Positions 7,342 to 15,797 of a stretch of DNA of 52,128 nt are shown piece by piece. Both the position numbers and the translations under genes were made by a program. This DNA is from Ferruginibacter sp. GTDB taxonomy: Bacteria; Bacteroidota; Bacteroidia; Chitinophagales; Chitinophagaceae. Each line of letters starts with the position of its first letter. Position 1 is the stretch's first letter. The stretch lies in NCBI GenBank assembly GCA_014379905.1, contig JACMKX010000109.1:1-52128 (forward strand). The letters are read 5' to 3'. Below the pieces are notes generated by a model. It searched no databases, was not told the DNA's origin, and saw only the letters and a list, made by a program, of their open reading frames with translations.

Positions 7342-9585
7342 CTATATCGCACTCAGTGCTTCGGCACTTTCATGCCCTTTTAAAATATTGCCGATAGCAT
7401 TATCATATTTTTCTTTCCAGCTATCGATACTGTCCCACAGCTCACCTTCTACAATCACTACGCCATTCGTTACTTTTCCTATCACTACATAAGGAACGCC
7501 TGCCTGGGTTAAAATATCCTCAGCACCGGTTGTGTCGGCAGCTGATATAGTAATCACTACCCTGCTCTGGCTTTCGCCAAACCAATACGCATCTTTACGA
7601 ATCGCCGCATCCGCTGGCGATACATCAAAACCAAGATTACCGGTAAACCCGCTTTCCAATAAAGTGATCATCAGCCCACCTTCACTTATATCGTGTGCAG
7701 ATTGAATAATATTTGCTTTTATTAGTTTGCTCACTGCCTGTTGCAAATTAAATTCCTCTTCCAGCTCAAAATGCGGGCAGGGGCTGTACTCCACTCCATG
7801 AATCTTATGCAAATATTCAGAAGAATTGATATCGCTCCTGCTTTCGCCGAGTAAATAAATAAGGTCACCCTCCTGCTTAAAGTTAAGCGTCATTTTATCA
7901 TGTACACTATCCAATAACCCAACCATACCAATTGTAGGTGTAGGGTAAACCGGACCATCGGGAGACTGGTTGTAAAAACTTACATTGCCGCCTGTAACGG
8001 GTGTATCAAATTTTCGGCAGGCATCGCCCATACCCTTAATGGCATTGCTGAATTGATAATATACTTCAGGGTCGTAAGGATTACCAAAGTTTAAACAGTT
8101 GGTAACTCCAAGGGGTGCTCCCCCACTGCAAACAATATTTCTTGCCGCCTCTGCCACCGCGATCATGGCACCTTTGTATGGATCAGCAAACACATAACGG
8201 CTATTGCAATCTGTAGTAAGCGCCAGTGCTTTATTGGTAGGTTTTGCAATTACAATGGCTGCATCACTGGGTGCATTGGTAGAAGAACTTCCGGTACCCA
8301 CCATACTGTCGTATTGTTCGTATATCCATTTTTTACTGGCAATATTGGTAAGGCAGATCAGTTTTTCGGCGACGGTTTTTAAATTTTCCGGCACTTTAAC
8401 CGAATCTACATTAAATGCTTCTACCTTATCCAAATAAGCCGGTCGTTTTATTTCCCTGTCGTATTGAGGGGCACCGCCGCCCAATACCAGCTCTTCTGCC
8501 GGTAACACTGCTTCCAGCGTTCCATTCATATAAAAATTGAGCATACCATCATTGGTCACTTCACCAATATGGCTGCAGGGCAGATCCCATTTTTCAAACA
8601 CGTCGATCACCAGTTGCTCTTTTCCTTTTTCCACTACCATGAGCATGCGCTCCTGGCTTTCGCTTAGCAACAGTTCCCAGGCCTTCATATCTTTTTGCCT
8701 GGTAGGTACTTTATCCAGCTGGATGTTCATGCCGGCTTTGCCCTTGGCACTCATTTCGGCAGTAGAACAAATGATACCTGCTGCGCCCATATCCTGCATA
8801 CCTACAACAGCCCCTGTGTGTATTACTTCAAGGCAGGCTTCCAACAACTTTTTTTCCTGGAAAGGATCACCTACCTGAACTGCGGGCAGATCTTCGGCGC
8901 TGTCTGCTGTAATTTCTGCGCTGGCAAAACTTGCACCCCCAATACCATCTTTACCCGTGGCGCTTCCTACAAAAAATACCGTGTTGCCTGCTACATTACC
9001 GGAAGTAGCGGAGACGGTATCGCCATTTCTTAAAATGCCCACACTCATGGCATTTACCAAAGGATTGGTATGATAACATTCTTCAAAATAAATTTCCCCG
9101 CCCACGGTTGGCACACCAAAGCAATTGCCATAATGACCGATACCATGCACTACACCAGCCAGTAAATGCTGTGTTTTTGCTTCCTGTAAGTTTCCAAAAC
9201 GGAGAGAGTTGAGAGAAGCAATAGGCCTTGCCCCCATGGTAAAAATGTCCCTGTTAATACCTCCAACGCCGGTAGCTGCGCCCTGGAAGGGTTCTATAGC
9301 AGATGGGTGATTGTGTGATTCAATTTTAAATACAACTCCGTAGCCATCTCCAATATCCATTAATCCGGCATTTTCTTCTCCCGCGGCAACCAACATTTTT
9401 TTACCATCCCTTGGCAATGTTTTTAGCCATTTAATCGAGTTTTTATAACTGCAATGCTCACTCCACATTCCACTGAAAGCACATAGCTCTGTAAAGTTTG
9501 GCGTGCGTCCAAGTTTTTGTTTTATCAAGTCAAATTCTTCTGCTGTTATTCTTAACTGTGCTGCGGTAGATGCTGTAATTTCCAT
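7342..9585 (-). CDS. purL: phosphoribosylformylglycinamidine synthase, PurL (small type)
   Basis: A 747-residue PurL of the small, multi-subunit type. It catalyses the ATP-dependent amidation of FGAR to FGAM in purine synthesis, with PurQ and PurS supplying ammonia; neither partner is in the window. The N-terminus MEITASTAAQLRITAEEFDLIK, MWSEHCSYK, SHNHPSAIEPFQGAATGVGG and two repeated AIRS-like halves (the second with TTDCNSRYVFADPYKGA and PVTGGNVSFYNQS) are typical. A 36-residue upstream extension is rejected: it has no family similarity, and the promoter box TACCTTTG (9616-9623) lies inside it, so the ATG at 9585 is the start. A membrane-protein gene runs divergently from here. Confidence 0.95.
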   Translation of the reverse strand: MEITASTAAQLRITAEEFDLIKQKLGRTPNFTELCAFSGMWSEHCSYKNSIKWLKTLPRDGKKMLVAAGEENAGLMDIGDGYGVVFKIESHNHPSAIEPFQGAATGVGGINRDIFTMGARPIASLNSLRFGNLQEAKTQHLLAGVVHGIGHYGNCFGVPTVGGEIYFEECYHTNPLVNAMSVGILRNGDTVSATSGNVAGNTVFFVGSATGKDGIGGASFASAEITADSAEDLPAVQVGDPFQEKKLLEACLEVIHTGAVVGMQDMGAAGIICSTAEMSAKGKAGMNIQLDKVPTRQKDMKAWELLLSESQERMLMVVEKGKEQLVIDVFEKWDLPCSHIGEVTNDGMLNFYMNGTLEAVLPAEELVLGGGAPQYDREIKRPAYLDKVEAFNVDSVKVPENLKTVAEKLICLTNIASKKWIYEQYDSMVGTGSSSTNAPSDAAIVIAKPTNKALALTTDCNSRYVFADPYKGAMIAVAEAARNIVCSGGAPLGVTNCLNFGNPYDPEVYYQFSNAIKGMGDACRKFDTPVTGGNVSFYNQSPDGPVYPTPTIGMVGLLDSVHDKMTLNFKQEGDLIYLLGESRSDINSSEYLHKIHGVEYSPCPHFELEEEFNLQQAVSKLIKANIIQSAHDISEGGLMITLLESGFTGNLGFDVSPADAAIRKDAYWFGESQSRVVITISAADTTGAEDILTQAGVPYVVIGKVTNGVVIVEGELWDSIDSWKEKYDNAIGNILKGHESAEALSAI

Positions 9586-9615
9586 GAATAGTATTGAGAA
9601 ATTGTTTTGAAAGCG

Positions 9616-9623
9616 CAAAGGTA
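9616..9623 (-). promoter_or_regulatory. -7 box for purL
   Basis: Minus-strand TACCTTTG, an exact TAnnTTTG match, ends 30 bases before the purL ATG. No PurR-type operator was recognised. Confidence 0.55.
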
Positions 9624-9696
9624 CAACCTCTGACCTTTTAACCCAGCCATAAAAAGTAATTATTTTAACTATCTTCCCACAACAAAAGAACAAGCT

Positions 9697-10962
9697 TTGT
9701 ATTATTTTCTTTTCATTCTTTACCTGGCTATAGGCTGTTATTTTATTTGCCGGATACCATTTATTAAAAAAACGGAACTGGGTTCCAAAACGATCCTTTT
9801 ACTTTTTCTTTTAAAAATAGCTGCTGGCGTGTTGCTCGGCTATATCATGAATTCGAATTATACAAATGGTAATGATTACCTGCAACTGAACACCCAAGCA
9901 ATACATGAATTTAATTTATTGCAAACAGACCCGGGATTATTCTTCAGGGAGATATACCAGTCAAATTATAACGGGAATGGCTACGATAACCCGTTTGGTT
10001 CCTATCGCTCTTTCTGGAATGACCTGGAATATAATTTGTTAGCAAAAACGTTGGCTCCCTTAAATTTTTTATCAGGAGGCAATTATTATATCAATGGTTT
10101 ATTTTTTAATTGTTTTGGGTTTTTGGGGCATGTTGCGCTCTACCATGTTTTTGCAAACGTATACAAAGAAAAAAAAGGAGCTGTTATTGCAGGAACTTTT
10201 CTATTGCCCAGCCTGCTGCTCTTCAGTTCTTCTATTGGAAAAGACAATGTTTGTTTTACACTGATTGCAGGATTTTGTTGCCTCCTTTACTTCTCAGCTT
10301 TTTCCCGGTTCACTATTAAAAGATCGGTCTTACTTTTCACTTTATTTTGCGGGGTACTATTAATGCGCAATCATATTGCTTTGTTATTAATACCTGCAGC
10401 AGTGGCATTTGTTATAAGTACCAGGAAAAAAATAAATCCTTTAAAGATTTTTACTATTATTTACGGTTTGCTTTTTGTTCTGTTATTAATTGTGCCACGG
10501 CTTTCACCAACAGTGAATCCTGCCGCAGTTATCAGTCAAAAACAGAAAGATTTCCTGGAACTGGGGCTGGCAAATTCCCAGATCCCGGTAAACGCTATTG
10601 AGCCTTCTGCATGGGGGCTTTTAAAAAATGCTCCCCAGGCTATTAATCACGGCTTTTTTCGGCCCTATATATGGGAAGCCAGGAATATTTTTACTTTTCT
10701 ACAAGCTTTGGAAGTAAGTTTTTACCTCATGCTGTTTACCGCTTTTTGTATTGCAGCAGTCCAAAACCGGGTTGCTTTAAAGCCAAATGCATTTGTACTT
10801 TTTGGCATATTTTTTAGCTTCACTGTATTATTGCTTAACGGGTATATTGTACCCAATACCAATACCCTTGTGCGGTACAGAAGTATCTATCTTCCTTTTT
10901 TATTACTTCCTGTCATTTGTAACCTGGTGGTTCCCAACTTTATCAAACGTATTAATTTTTAA
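9697..10962 (+). CDS. polytopic membrane protein, unknown function
   Basis: A 421-residue protein with roughly ten hydrophobic segments and a central soluble loop. The loop between the second and third helices (YTNGNDYLQLNTQAIHEFN to SFWNDLEYNLLAKTL) is periplasmic-looking. The last segments resemble O-antigen polymerase or GT-C-like membrane glycosyltransferases (NTLVRYRSIYLPFLLLP near the C-terminus), but no diagnostic catalytic motif is seen, so the function is open. The start is a TTG at 9697: no ATG lies upstream in frame, and the first residues form a good first helix. It is divergent from purL. glnN follows 107 bp downstream on the same strand but probably has its own promoter. Confidence 0.6.
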   Translation: MYYFLFILYLAIGCYFICRIPFIKKTELGSKTILLLFLLKIAAGVLLGYIMNSNYTNGNDYLQLNTQAIHEFNLLQTDPGLFFREIYQSNYNGNGYDNPFGSYRSFWNDLEYNLLAKTLAPLNFLSGGNYYINGLFFNCFGFLGHVALYHVFANVYKEKKGAVIAGTFLLPSLLLFSSSIGKDNVCFTLIAGFCCLLYFSAFSRFTIKRSVLLFTLFCGVLLMRNHIALLLIPAAVAFVISTRKKINPLKIFTIIYGLLFVLLLIVPRLSPTVNPAAVISQKQKDFLELGLANSQIPVNAIEPSAWGLLKNAPQAINHGFFRPYIWEARNIFTFLQALEVSFYLMLFTAFCIAAVQNRVALKPNAFVLFGIFFSFTVLLLNGYIVPNTNTLVRYRSIYLPFLLLPVICNLVVPNFIKRINF

Positions 10963-11069
10963 AATATATTACTTTTTTTTCTCCCAGGGCTCCGATTTGT
11001 ACATTTTGAGTAAAATAATTATTTCTCTTTGAAAAATTATTCTTTTTTTTGTGACTTAAACCTAAAAAA

Positions 11070-13259
11070 ATGAATTCTTTGCGTTTTAATGCCATTAGTA
11101 AATTATCTAATATTGGCGTAAAAGTAGATGCTACAAAAAAGATTACTGCAGTTTTTAACGAAAATGTATTTACACTACAGATTGCAAGGCAATACTTAAG
11201 TGATGAAGCTTATAAAAGTTTGAATGCTTCTGTAAAAAGTGGCAAAAAAATTGACCGTTCTATGGGCAACCAGATTGCGAACGGGTTAAGAGCATGGGCA
11301 GAAAGCAAAGGCGTTAGCCACTTCACTCACTGGTTTCAGCCATTAACAGGCTTATCTGCGGAAAAACATGATTCATTCTTCACTTTGAAAGGCGATGGCA
11401 CACCGATAGAAGAGTTTGAAGGCGGTGCACTTATACAACAGGAGCCGGATGCCTCTTCTTTCCCGAATGGTGGATTAAGGGCCACTTTTGAAGCAAGGGG
11501 TTATACAGCATGGGATCCTTCTTCCCCGGCTTTCATTATGGAAATTGGCGAAGGAAAAACCCTGTGCATTCCTACTATTTTTATTTCCTACACAGGCGAA
11601 TCGCTCGATACCAAAACACCGCTTATTAAGGCACTGGTGGCTTTGGATAAAGCTGCAGTGGATGTTTGCCAGTATTTTGACAAAAATGTTTCTAAAGTAA
11701 CCTCTACGCTGGGCTGGGAACAGGAATATTTTGTGGTAGATGCGGGTTTGGCAACGGCCCGGCAGGATCTTACCCTTACAGGAAGAACGGTTTATGGTCA
11801 TGCCCCGGCAAAAGGCCAGCAGCTGGAAGATCATTATTTTGGCGCCATCCCTGAACGCGTATATGCTTTCATGAGAGATTTTGAACAGGAAAGTTATAAA
11901 CTGGGTATTCCTCTACGTACCCGTCATAATGAAGTGGCGCCTGCACAATTTGAGTGCGCTCCTATTTTTGAAGAGGCCAATCTTGCAGTAGATCACAATA
12001 CTTTATTGATGGATGTAATGACAAGGGTTGCAAAAAGACATAACCTGGTGGTGTTACTTCATGAAAAACCATTTGCCGGCATCAACGGCAGTGGTAAACA
12101 CAATAACTGGAGTATGAGTACCGATACGGGTGTAAACCTGTTAGGCCCGGGTAAAACACCAAAGACGAACCTGATGTTTCTTACCTTTTTTGTAAATACC
12201 ATTAAAGCTGTACATGAGTATGCTGACCTGATGAGGGCTACTATTGCAAGTGCAGGCAATGATCACCGCCTTGGTGCAAATGAAGCCCCGCCTGCAATCA
12301 TTTCCATTTTTATCGGTAAGTATTTAACCGATGTATTGGAAGAAGTGGAAAAAAGAGTAGGCGATAAATTTGATGAGCAGGATGAAGCCATTCTAAAACT
12401 GGATATTCATAAGAGCATCCCGGAACTGATGCTGGACAATACGGACAGGAATCGTACATCGCCTTTTGCATTTACAGGAAACAAGTTTGAATTCAGGGCG
12501 GTGGGTTCTTCTGCCAACTGTGCTACTCCAATGATGACCCTGAATACCATTATGGCGCAAACGCTGCAGGATTTTAAAGCAGAGGTGGATGGCCTGATAG
12601 AAAAAGGGGAAAAGAAGGAAGTAGCTATTATGGAAGTGATCAAAAAATATATTGTAGCCAGTAAAGCTTCTTTATTTGAAGGCGACGGATACAGCGAAGC
12701 ATGGGAGAAAGAAGCCGAAAAAAGAGGCCTGGCAAATGTAAAAACTACGCCATTGGCACTGGATGCATTTGTTACAGAAAGAGCAAAAAAGCTATTTGAA
12801 GCAAACAATATTTTCACCCATGCAGAGCTGGAAGCAAGGCACGAGATCATGCTGGAAGATTATGTGAAAAAAGTACAGATTGAAGCAAGGGTGATGGGAG
12901 ACCTGGCAAGCACGTCTATTTTACCTGCGGCCATAAAGTATCAAAATACTTTGATCACTAATATCGTAGGCTTAAAAGAAGCAGGGCTTCCCGAAAAAAC
13001 TTATGCCAATCAAAAGCAAATTTTAGAGAAACTAAGTGAACACATCAATATTATTAGTGATGAGGTTGAAAAAATGATTGAAGCCAGGAAAGTCGCCAAT
13101 GAAATTGCTGATGTAAGAAAGAGAGCCATTGCCTATTGCGATGAAGTAAAGGGTAAATATTTTGATAGTATCCGCTACAATGTTGACAAGTTGGAACTCA
13201 TGGTGGATGATAATTACTGGCCTTTGCCAAAGTACAGGGAGTTATTGTTCTTAAGATAA
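11070..13259 (+). CDS. glnN: glutamine synthetase, type III (GlnN)
   Basis: A 729-residue glutamine synthetase of the large type III class characteristic of Bacteroidota and cyanobacteria; it makes glutamine from glutamate, ammonia and ATP. Seen are an N-terminal type III block (HFTHWFQPLTGLSAEKHDSF), the Glu ligands in WEQEYFVVD, the RTRHNEVAPAQFE block, GSGKHNNWSMSTD (ATP site) and NRTSPFAFTGNKFEFRAVG. The long C-terminal helical region (after about residue 500) is specific to type III and supports the double-ring dodecamer. There is no GlnB or amtB neighbour. The upstream 107 bp contain AT-rich inverted segments but no clear promoter box. A strong terminator follows at 13279. Confidence 0.95.
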   Translation: MNSLRFNAISKLSNIGVKVDATKKITAVFNENVFTLQIARQYLSDEAYKSLNASVKSGKKIDRSMGNQIANGLRAWAESKGVSHFTHWFQPLTGLSAEKHDSFFTLKGDGTPIEEFEGGALIQQEPDASSFPNGGLRATFEARGYTAWDPSSPAFIMEIGEGKTLCIPTIFISYTGESLDTKTPLIKALVALDKAAVDVCQYFDKNVSKVTSTLGWEQEYFVVDAGLATARQDLTLTGRTVYGHAPAKGQQLEDHYFGAIPERVYAFMRDFEQESYKLGIPLRTRHNEVAPAQFECAPIFEEANLAVDHNTLLMDVMTRVAKRHNLVVLLHEKPFAGINGSGKHNNWSMSTDTGVNLLGPGKTPKTNLMFLTFFVNTIKAVHEYADLMRATIASAGNDHRLGANEAPPAIISIFIGKYLTDVLEEVEKRVGDKFDEQDEAILKLDIHKSIPELMLDNTDRNRTSPFAFTGNKFEFRAVGSSANCATPMMTLNTIMAQTLQDFKAEVDGLIEKGEKKEVAIMEVIKKYIVASKASLFEGDGYSEAWEKEAEKRGLANVKTTPLALDAFVTERAKKLFEANNIFTHAELEARHEIMLEDYVKKVQIEARVMGDLASTSILPAAIKYQNTLITNIVGLKEAGLPEKTYANQKQILEKLSEHINIISDEVEKMIEARKVANEIADVRKRAIAYCDEVKGKYFDSIRYNVDKLELMVDDNYWPLPKYRELLFLR

Positions 13260-13278
13260 TATGGTAAGTAAGTATTGT

Positions 13279-13323
13279 AAGCCCCGTTCGGCAGTTTTTG
13301 CTGGACGGGGCTTTGTTTTTTTA
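13279..13323 (+). terminator. intrinsic terminator of glnN
   Basis: AAGCCCCGT (13279-13287) pairs with ACGGGGCTT (13305-13313), with further pairing inside the loop, followed by a T-rich run. It lies 20 bp after the glnN stop. Confidence 0.9.
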
Positions 13324-13362
13324 TTTTAAAATCCTTAACTATTTCCAACCTATTTTTAGCAA

Positions 13363-14316
13363 ATGAAAAAAATGCTCCTCACATGTTTTATAGCAGCTGT
13401 TTTTTGCAGCAGCAGTTTTGCGCAGAATGATTATGGCGCTGCCGACAAATTTGTTGAAAAACAAGGCAGCATGGATAGTCTTAACCTTGCACAAATCGCT
13501 AAACGGATAACTGCAGGATCAACCGATAAAGAACAACAGTCCCGGGCTATTTTTTTTTGGATAAGTAACAACATCGCATTGGATCCAAAAGCCATCAAAA
13601 TAAATGACCAGCGAAAATCTTTACCGGAAGATGTTGTAAAACTGCGCAAAGGAACGGCGCTGGGCTTTGCCAAACTGTTCCAGGAAATGGCCAGCATTGC
13701 CAATATACGTTGCCTGGTAGTGGATGGTTACATCAGGTCGGGAATAGATGAACTGAACAGCCCTGCCGACGAGATAAATCATTCCTGGAATGTGGTTCAA
13801 CTCGGGCTAAGCCCCGACACCTGGCATGTATTGGATGCAGCAAAAGCTGCCGGAACAATGGATAAAAAAATGACCGTCTTCACTAAAAAGTTTACGACCG
13901 GTTATTTTTTTACAGACAAGACCTTGTTCAATTTGGATCACTATGCAGACAATGATGCCTGGCAACTAGGCCCGGGACCAAAAAGTATAAAGGAGTTTTA
14001 TGCCTTGCCCATCATTGGACCAGCGGCTTATGAATACGTTCTTAAAAAGCCTACCCCTGCTACCGGCTATATTAAAACCAAATCGAAAGCAAAAGTAAGT
14101 TTTACCCTTCCCATAAGTTCGGGAGCTACTATTGAAAATGTTTCACTCATTATAGGTGATGGAAAAAAAATGCAAAAGCCGGAACCAATGAACTTCAGTA
14201 GCAACGGGGGCGCTATTACATTTAGCTACCAGTTTAAAACAGAAGATACTTATCCTGTAAAAATATTGGTAGATGAAAAGATGATATTGGAATATATGGT
14301 AGAAGTGAGTGAGTAA
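13363..14316 (+). CDS. secreted transglutaminase-fold protein lacking the catalytic Cys
   Basis: A 317-residue protein with a signal peptide (MKKMLLTCFIAAVFCSSSFAQ). The middle matches the transglutaminase-like/kyphoscoliosis-peptidase fold: the segment RKGTALGFAKLFQEMASIANI, then VVDGYIRSG, NHSWNVVQL and WHVLDAAKA. In active members the first block reads KGVCxGYA; here the nucleophile position is Ala99 (GCG codon), while the His (His140) and Asp (Asp158) positions are kept. It is therefore probably a non-catalytic binding or structural domain; that is inferred. The C-terminal ~90 residues look like a beta-sandwich. The reading frame is intact. It stands alone after the glnN terminator. Confidence 0.7.
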   Translation: MKKMLLTCFIAAVFCSSSFAQNDYGAADKFVEKQGSMDSLNLAQIAKRITAGSTDKEQQSRAIFFWISNNIALDPKAIKINDQRKSLPEDVVKLRKGTALGFAKLFQEMASIANIRCLVVDGYIRSGIDELNSPADEINHSWNVVQLGLSPDTWHVLDAAKAAGTMDKKMTVFTKKFTTGYFFTDKTLFNLDHYADNDAWQLGPGPKSIKEFYALPIIGPAAYEYVLKKPTPATGYIKTKSKAKVSFTLPISSGATIENVSLIIGDGKKMQKPEPMNFSSNGGAITFSYQFKTEDTYPVKILVDEKMILEYMVEVSE

Positions 14317-14433
14317 GTTTTTATTGTTTCCCCCTTATTTGCGCATGTAGAGAACACACTGATTCCCGCTGATTTTTCTGCGCATATCTGCGGCTTTTCA
14401 TATGCGGAGATCTGGGGGAAAATTTCCTGGTGC

Positions 14434-14949
14434 TTATTGAATTTTATTATCTCTTTGTTCCCGCAACATTGCCCCGTAATCCATATGCCGGGAAAGACCA
14501 TTCACTACAATAGCAATACGTTTTGTTTTAGTGGGTTCTGTTTTGGCACTATCGATCCATTTGGAATAATATTGCTGGTGCGATTTGGGGAGGCTGTTAA
14601 AATGTTTTAAAGCTCCGGGATCATCAGCCAGGCATTCCAAAAAATCGGCTGATATTTTCAGTTCTTCTTTATCCTCTTCTAATTCAAGCTGGATGGTATC
14701 CCCCATTTTTTTACGGGTGCCTTTGCGCATGGCTGCATTAACGGGCATAATAAAATTCCCTTCTCCCATTGGCAGTATACTTACCTGTTTTATTTCGTAA
14801 GCATCAATGGTACCCTTCACCCTAAAAGAAACTTTTATACCGGCTTTTAGTTTGCCGGCAATTTTTGCCGGTATCTCAAAATAGGTCCAGCCTGTTTTTT
14901 CACCCTGGCGGTCAAATTTTTTTAATACTGCCTTAAATGCAACTTTCAT
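14434..14949 (-). CDS. YdeI/OmpD-associated family protein with DUF1905 domain
   Basis: A 171-residue cytosolic protein with two parts. The N-terminal ~95 residues form a DUF1905 beta-barrel (FDRQGEKTGWTYFEIP, VKGTIDAYEIKQVSILPMGEGNFIMPVNAAMRK). The C-terminal ~65 residues form a helical YdeI/OmpD-associated segment (FNSLPKSHQQYYSKWIDSAK, ending RHMDYGAMLREQR). Some relatives are linked with bacteriocin protection, but the mechanism is not established. The start is ATG at 14949. A minus-strand TAAATTTG box lies only two bases upstream of it (14952-14959), so the mRNA could be leaderless or the box fortuitous. It is convergent with the transglutaminase-fold gene. Confidence 0.8.
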   Translation of the reverse strand: MKVAFKAVLKKFDRQGEKTGWTYFEIPAKIAGKLKAGIKVSFRVKGTIDAYEIKQVSILPMGEGNFIMPVNAAMRKGTRKKMGDTIQLELEEDKEELKISADFLECLADDPGALKHFNSLPKSHQQYYSKWIDSAKTEPTKTKRIAIVVNGLSRHMDYGAMLREQRDNKIQ

Positions 14950-15002
14950 GGCAAATTTATTTCAATAAAAATATCGAATCATTTCTGTTGAAAATAAATG
15001 AA

Positions 15003-15027
15003 ATAAAAAACCCCGAAAATATCGGGG
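15003..15027 (-). terminator. intrinsic terminator of the DsbA-like gene
   Basis: On the minus strand a CCCCGA/TCGGGG stem with a 5-nt loop is followed by a run of six T, 8 bp after the DsbA-like stop codon. Confidence 0.85.
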
Positions 15028-15035
15028 TTAATCAA

Positions 15036-15602
15036 TTAAGCTCTTTGTTTTGCAGGCGCTTTTTTCTTAGTTTTTTTCAAAGCACTCTCAATGGCTTTGC
15101 TTAGCTCATCGTAGGTTGCTTTGACCACTCTTTCACCATTTACAAAAAATGTTGGTACATCTTTCACGCCACGATCCAACCCTTCTTTCAAATCACCCTG
15201 TACCTGCCAACCATAGGTGGCGTTAACCAGGTCATCTAAAAAACGCTTGTTACTAACACCAGCTTCTTTGCTATACAGTTTTAAACTGGTTGTACCCAGG
15301 TTTCTCCTGTTGGCAAAAAGAATATTGTGCATTTCCCAGAATTTACCATCCTGGGCGGTTGCTACAGCTGCTTCACCAGCTTTCAAACTGCGCTGATGAA
15401 TCTTGGTCAGTGGAAAATGTCTGAAGTTAAAACGGATTCTCCCGTCATAATCAATGAGTAATTTTTTTACTATTTCATTTGCTTTCGCACAAACCTCACT
15501 TTCGTATTCACCAAATTCTTCAAGGGTTACTTCTGCTTTAGGATTGCCTACAAAAACGTCTCTTGGTTCAATTATTTCAACCACTTCTTTCTTAAATGCC
15601 AT
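15036..15602 (-). CDS. cytosolic DsbA-fold thioredoxin-like protein with SxxC site
   Basis: A 188-residue DsbA/Thioredoxin_4-type protein without a signal peptide. It aligns with DsbA-like domains (GNPKAEVTLEEFGEYE at the start, RFNFRHFPL, AAVATAQDGKFWEMH, and DVPTFFVNG with the cis-Pro at 150). The usual CPxC active site is S35-E-V-C38, so only one Cys remains and normal disulfide exchange is not possible; a monothiol, reductase-like or purely structural role is possible. The C-terminus is Lys/Ala-rich (KKTKKKAPAKQRA). The start is ATG at 15602. A terminator lies just downstream, and clpB is 195 bp upstream on the same strand. The family call is firm; the function is not. Confidence 0.75.
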   Translation of the reverse strand: MAFKKEVVEIIEPRDVFVGNPKAEVTLEEFGEYESEVCAKANEIVKKLLIDYDGRIRFNFRHFPLTKIHQRSLKAGEAAVATAQDGKFWEMHNILFANRRNLGTTSLKLYSKEAGVSNKRFLDDLVNATYGWQVQGDLKEGLDRGVKDVPTFFVNGERVVKATYDELSKAIESALKKTKKKAPAKQRA

Positions 15603-15797
15603 ATATAAACTCCTTTTAATTAGTTGAATGTGCCTTTAATTCACATTCATTGTTATAAACTATCAGCCAATCTATGTGTCTGGTTTCGGCTGAAGGTAGG
15701 GATTTTTAGGTTTTTACCATAATCACTCATCAAAATTTCCCCATTCCGACAACCAAACAACTATAAATCAACTATTTATGAATTTGTTAAAATCGTT

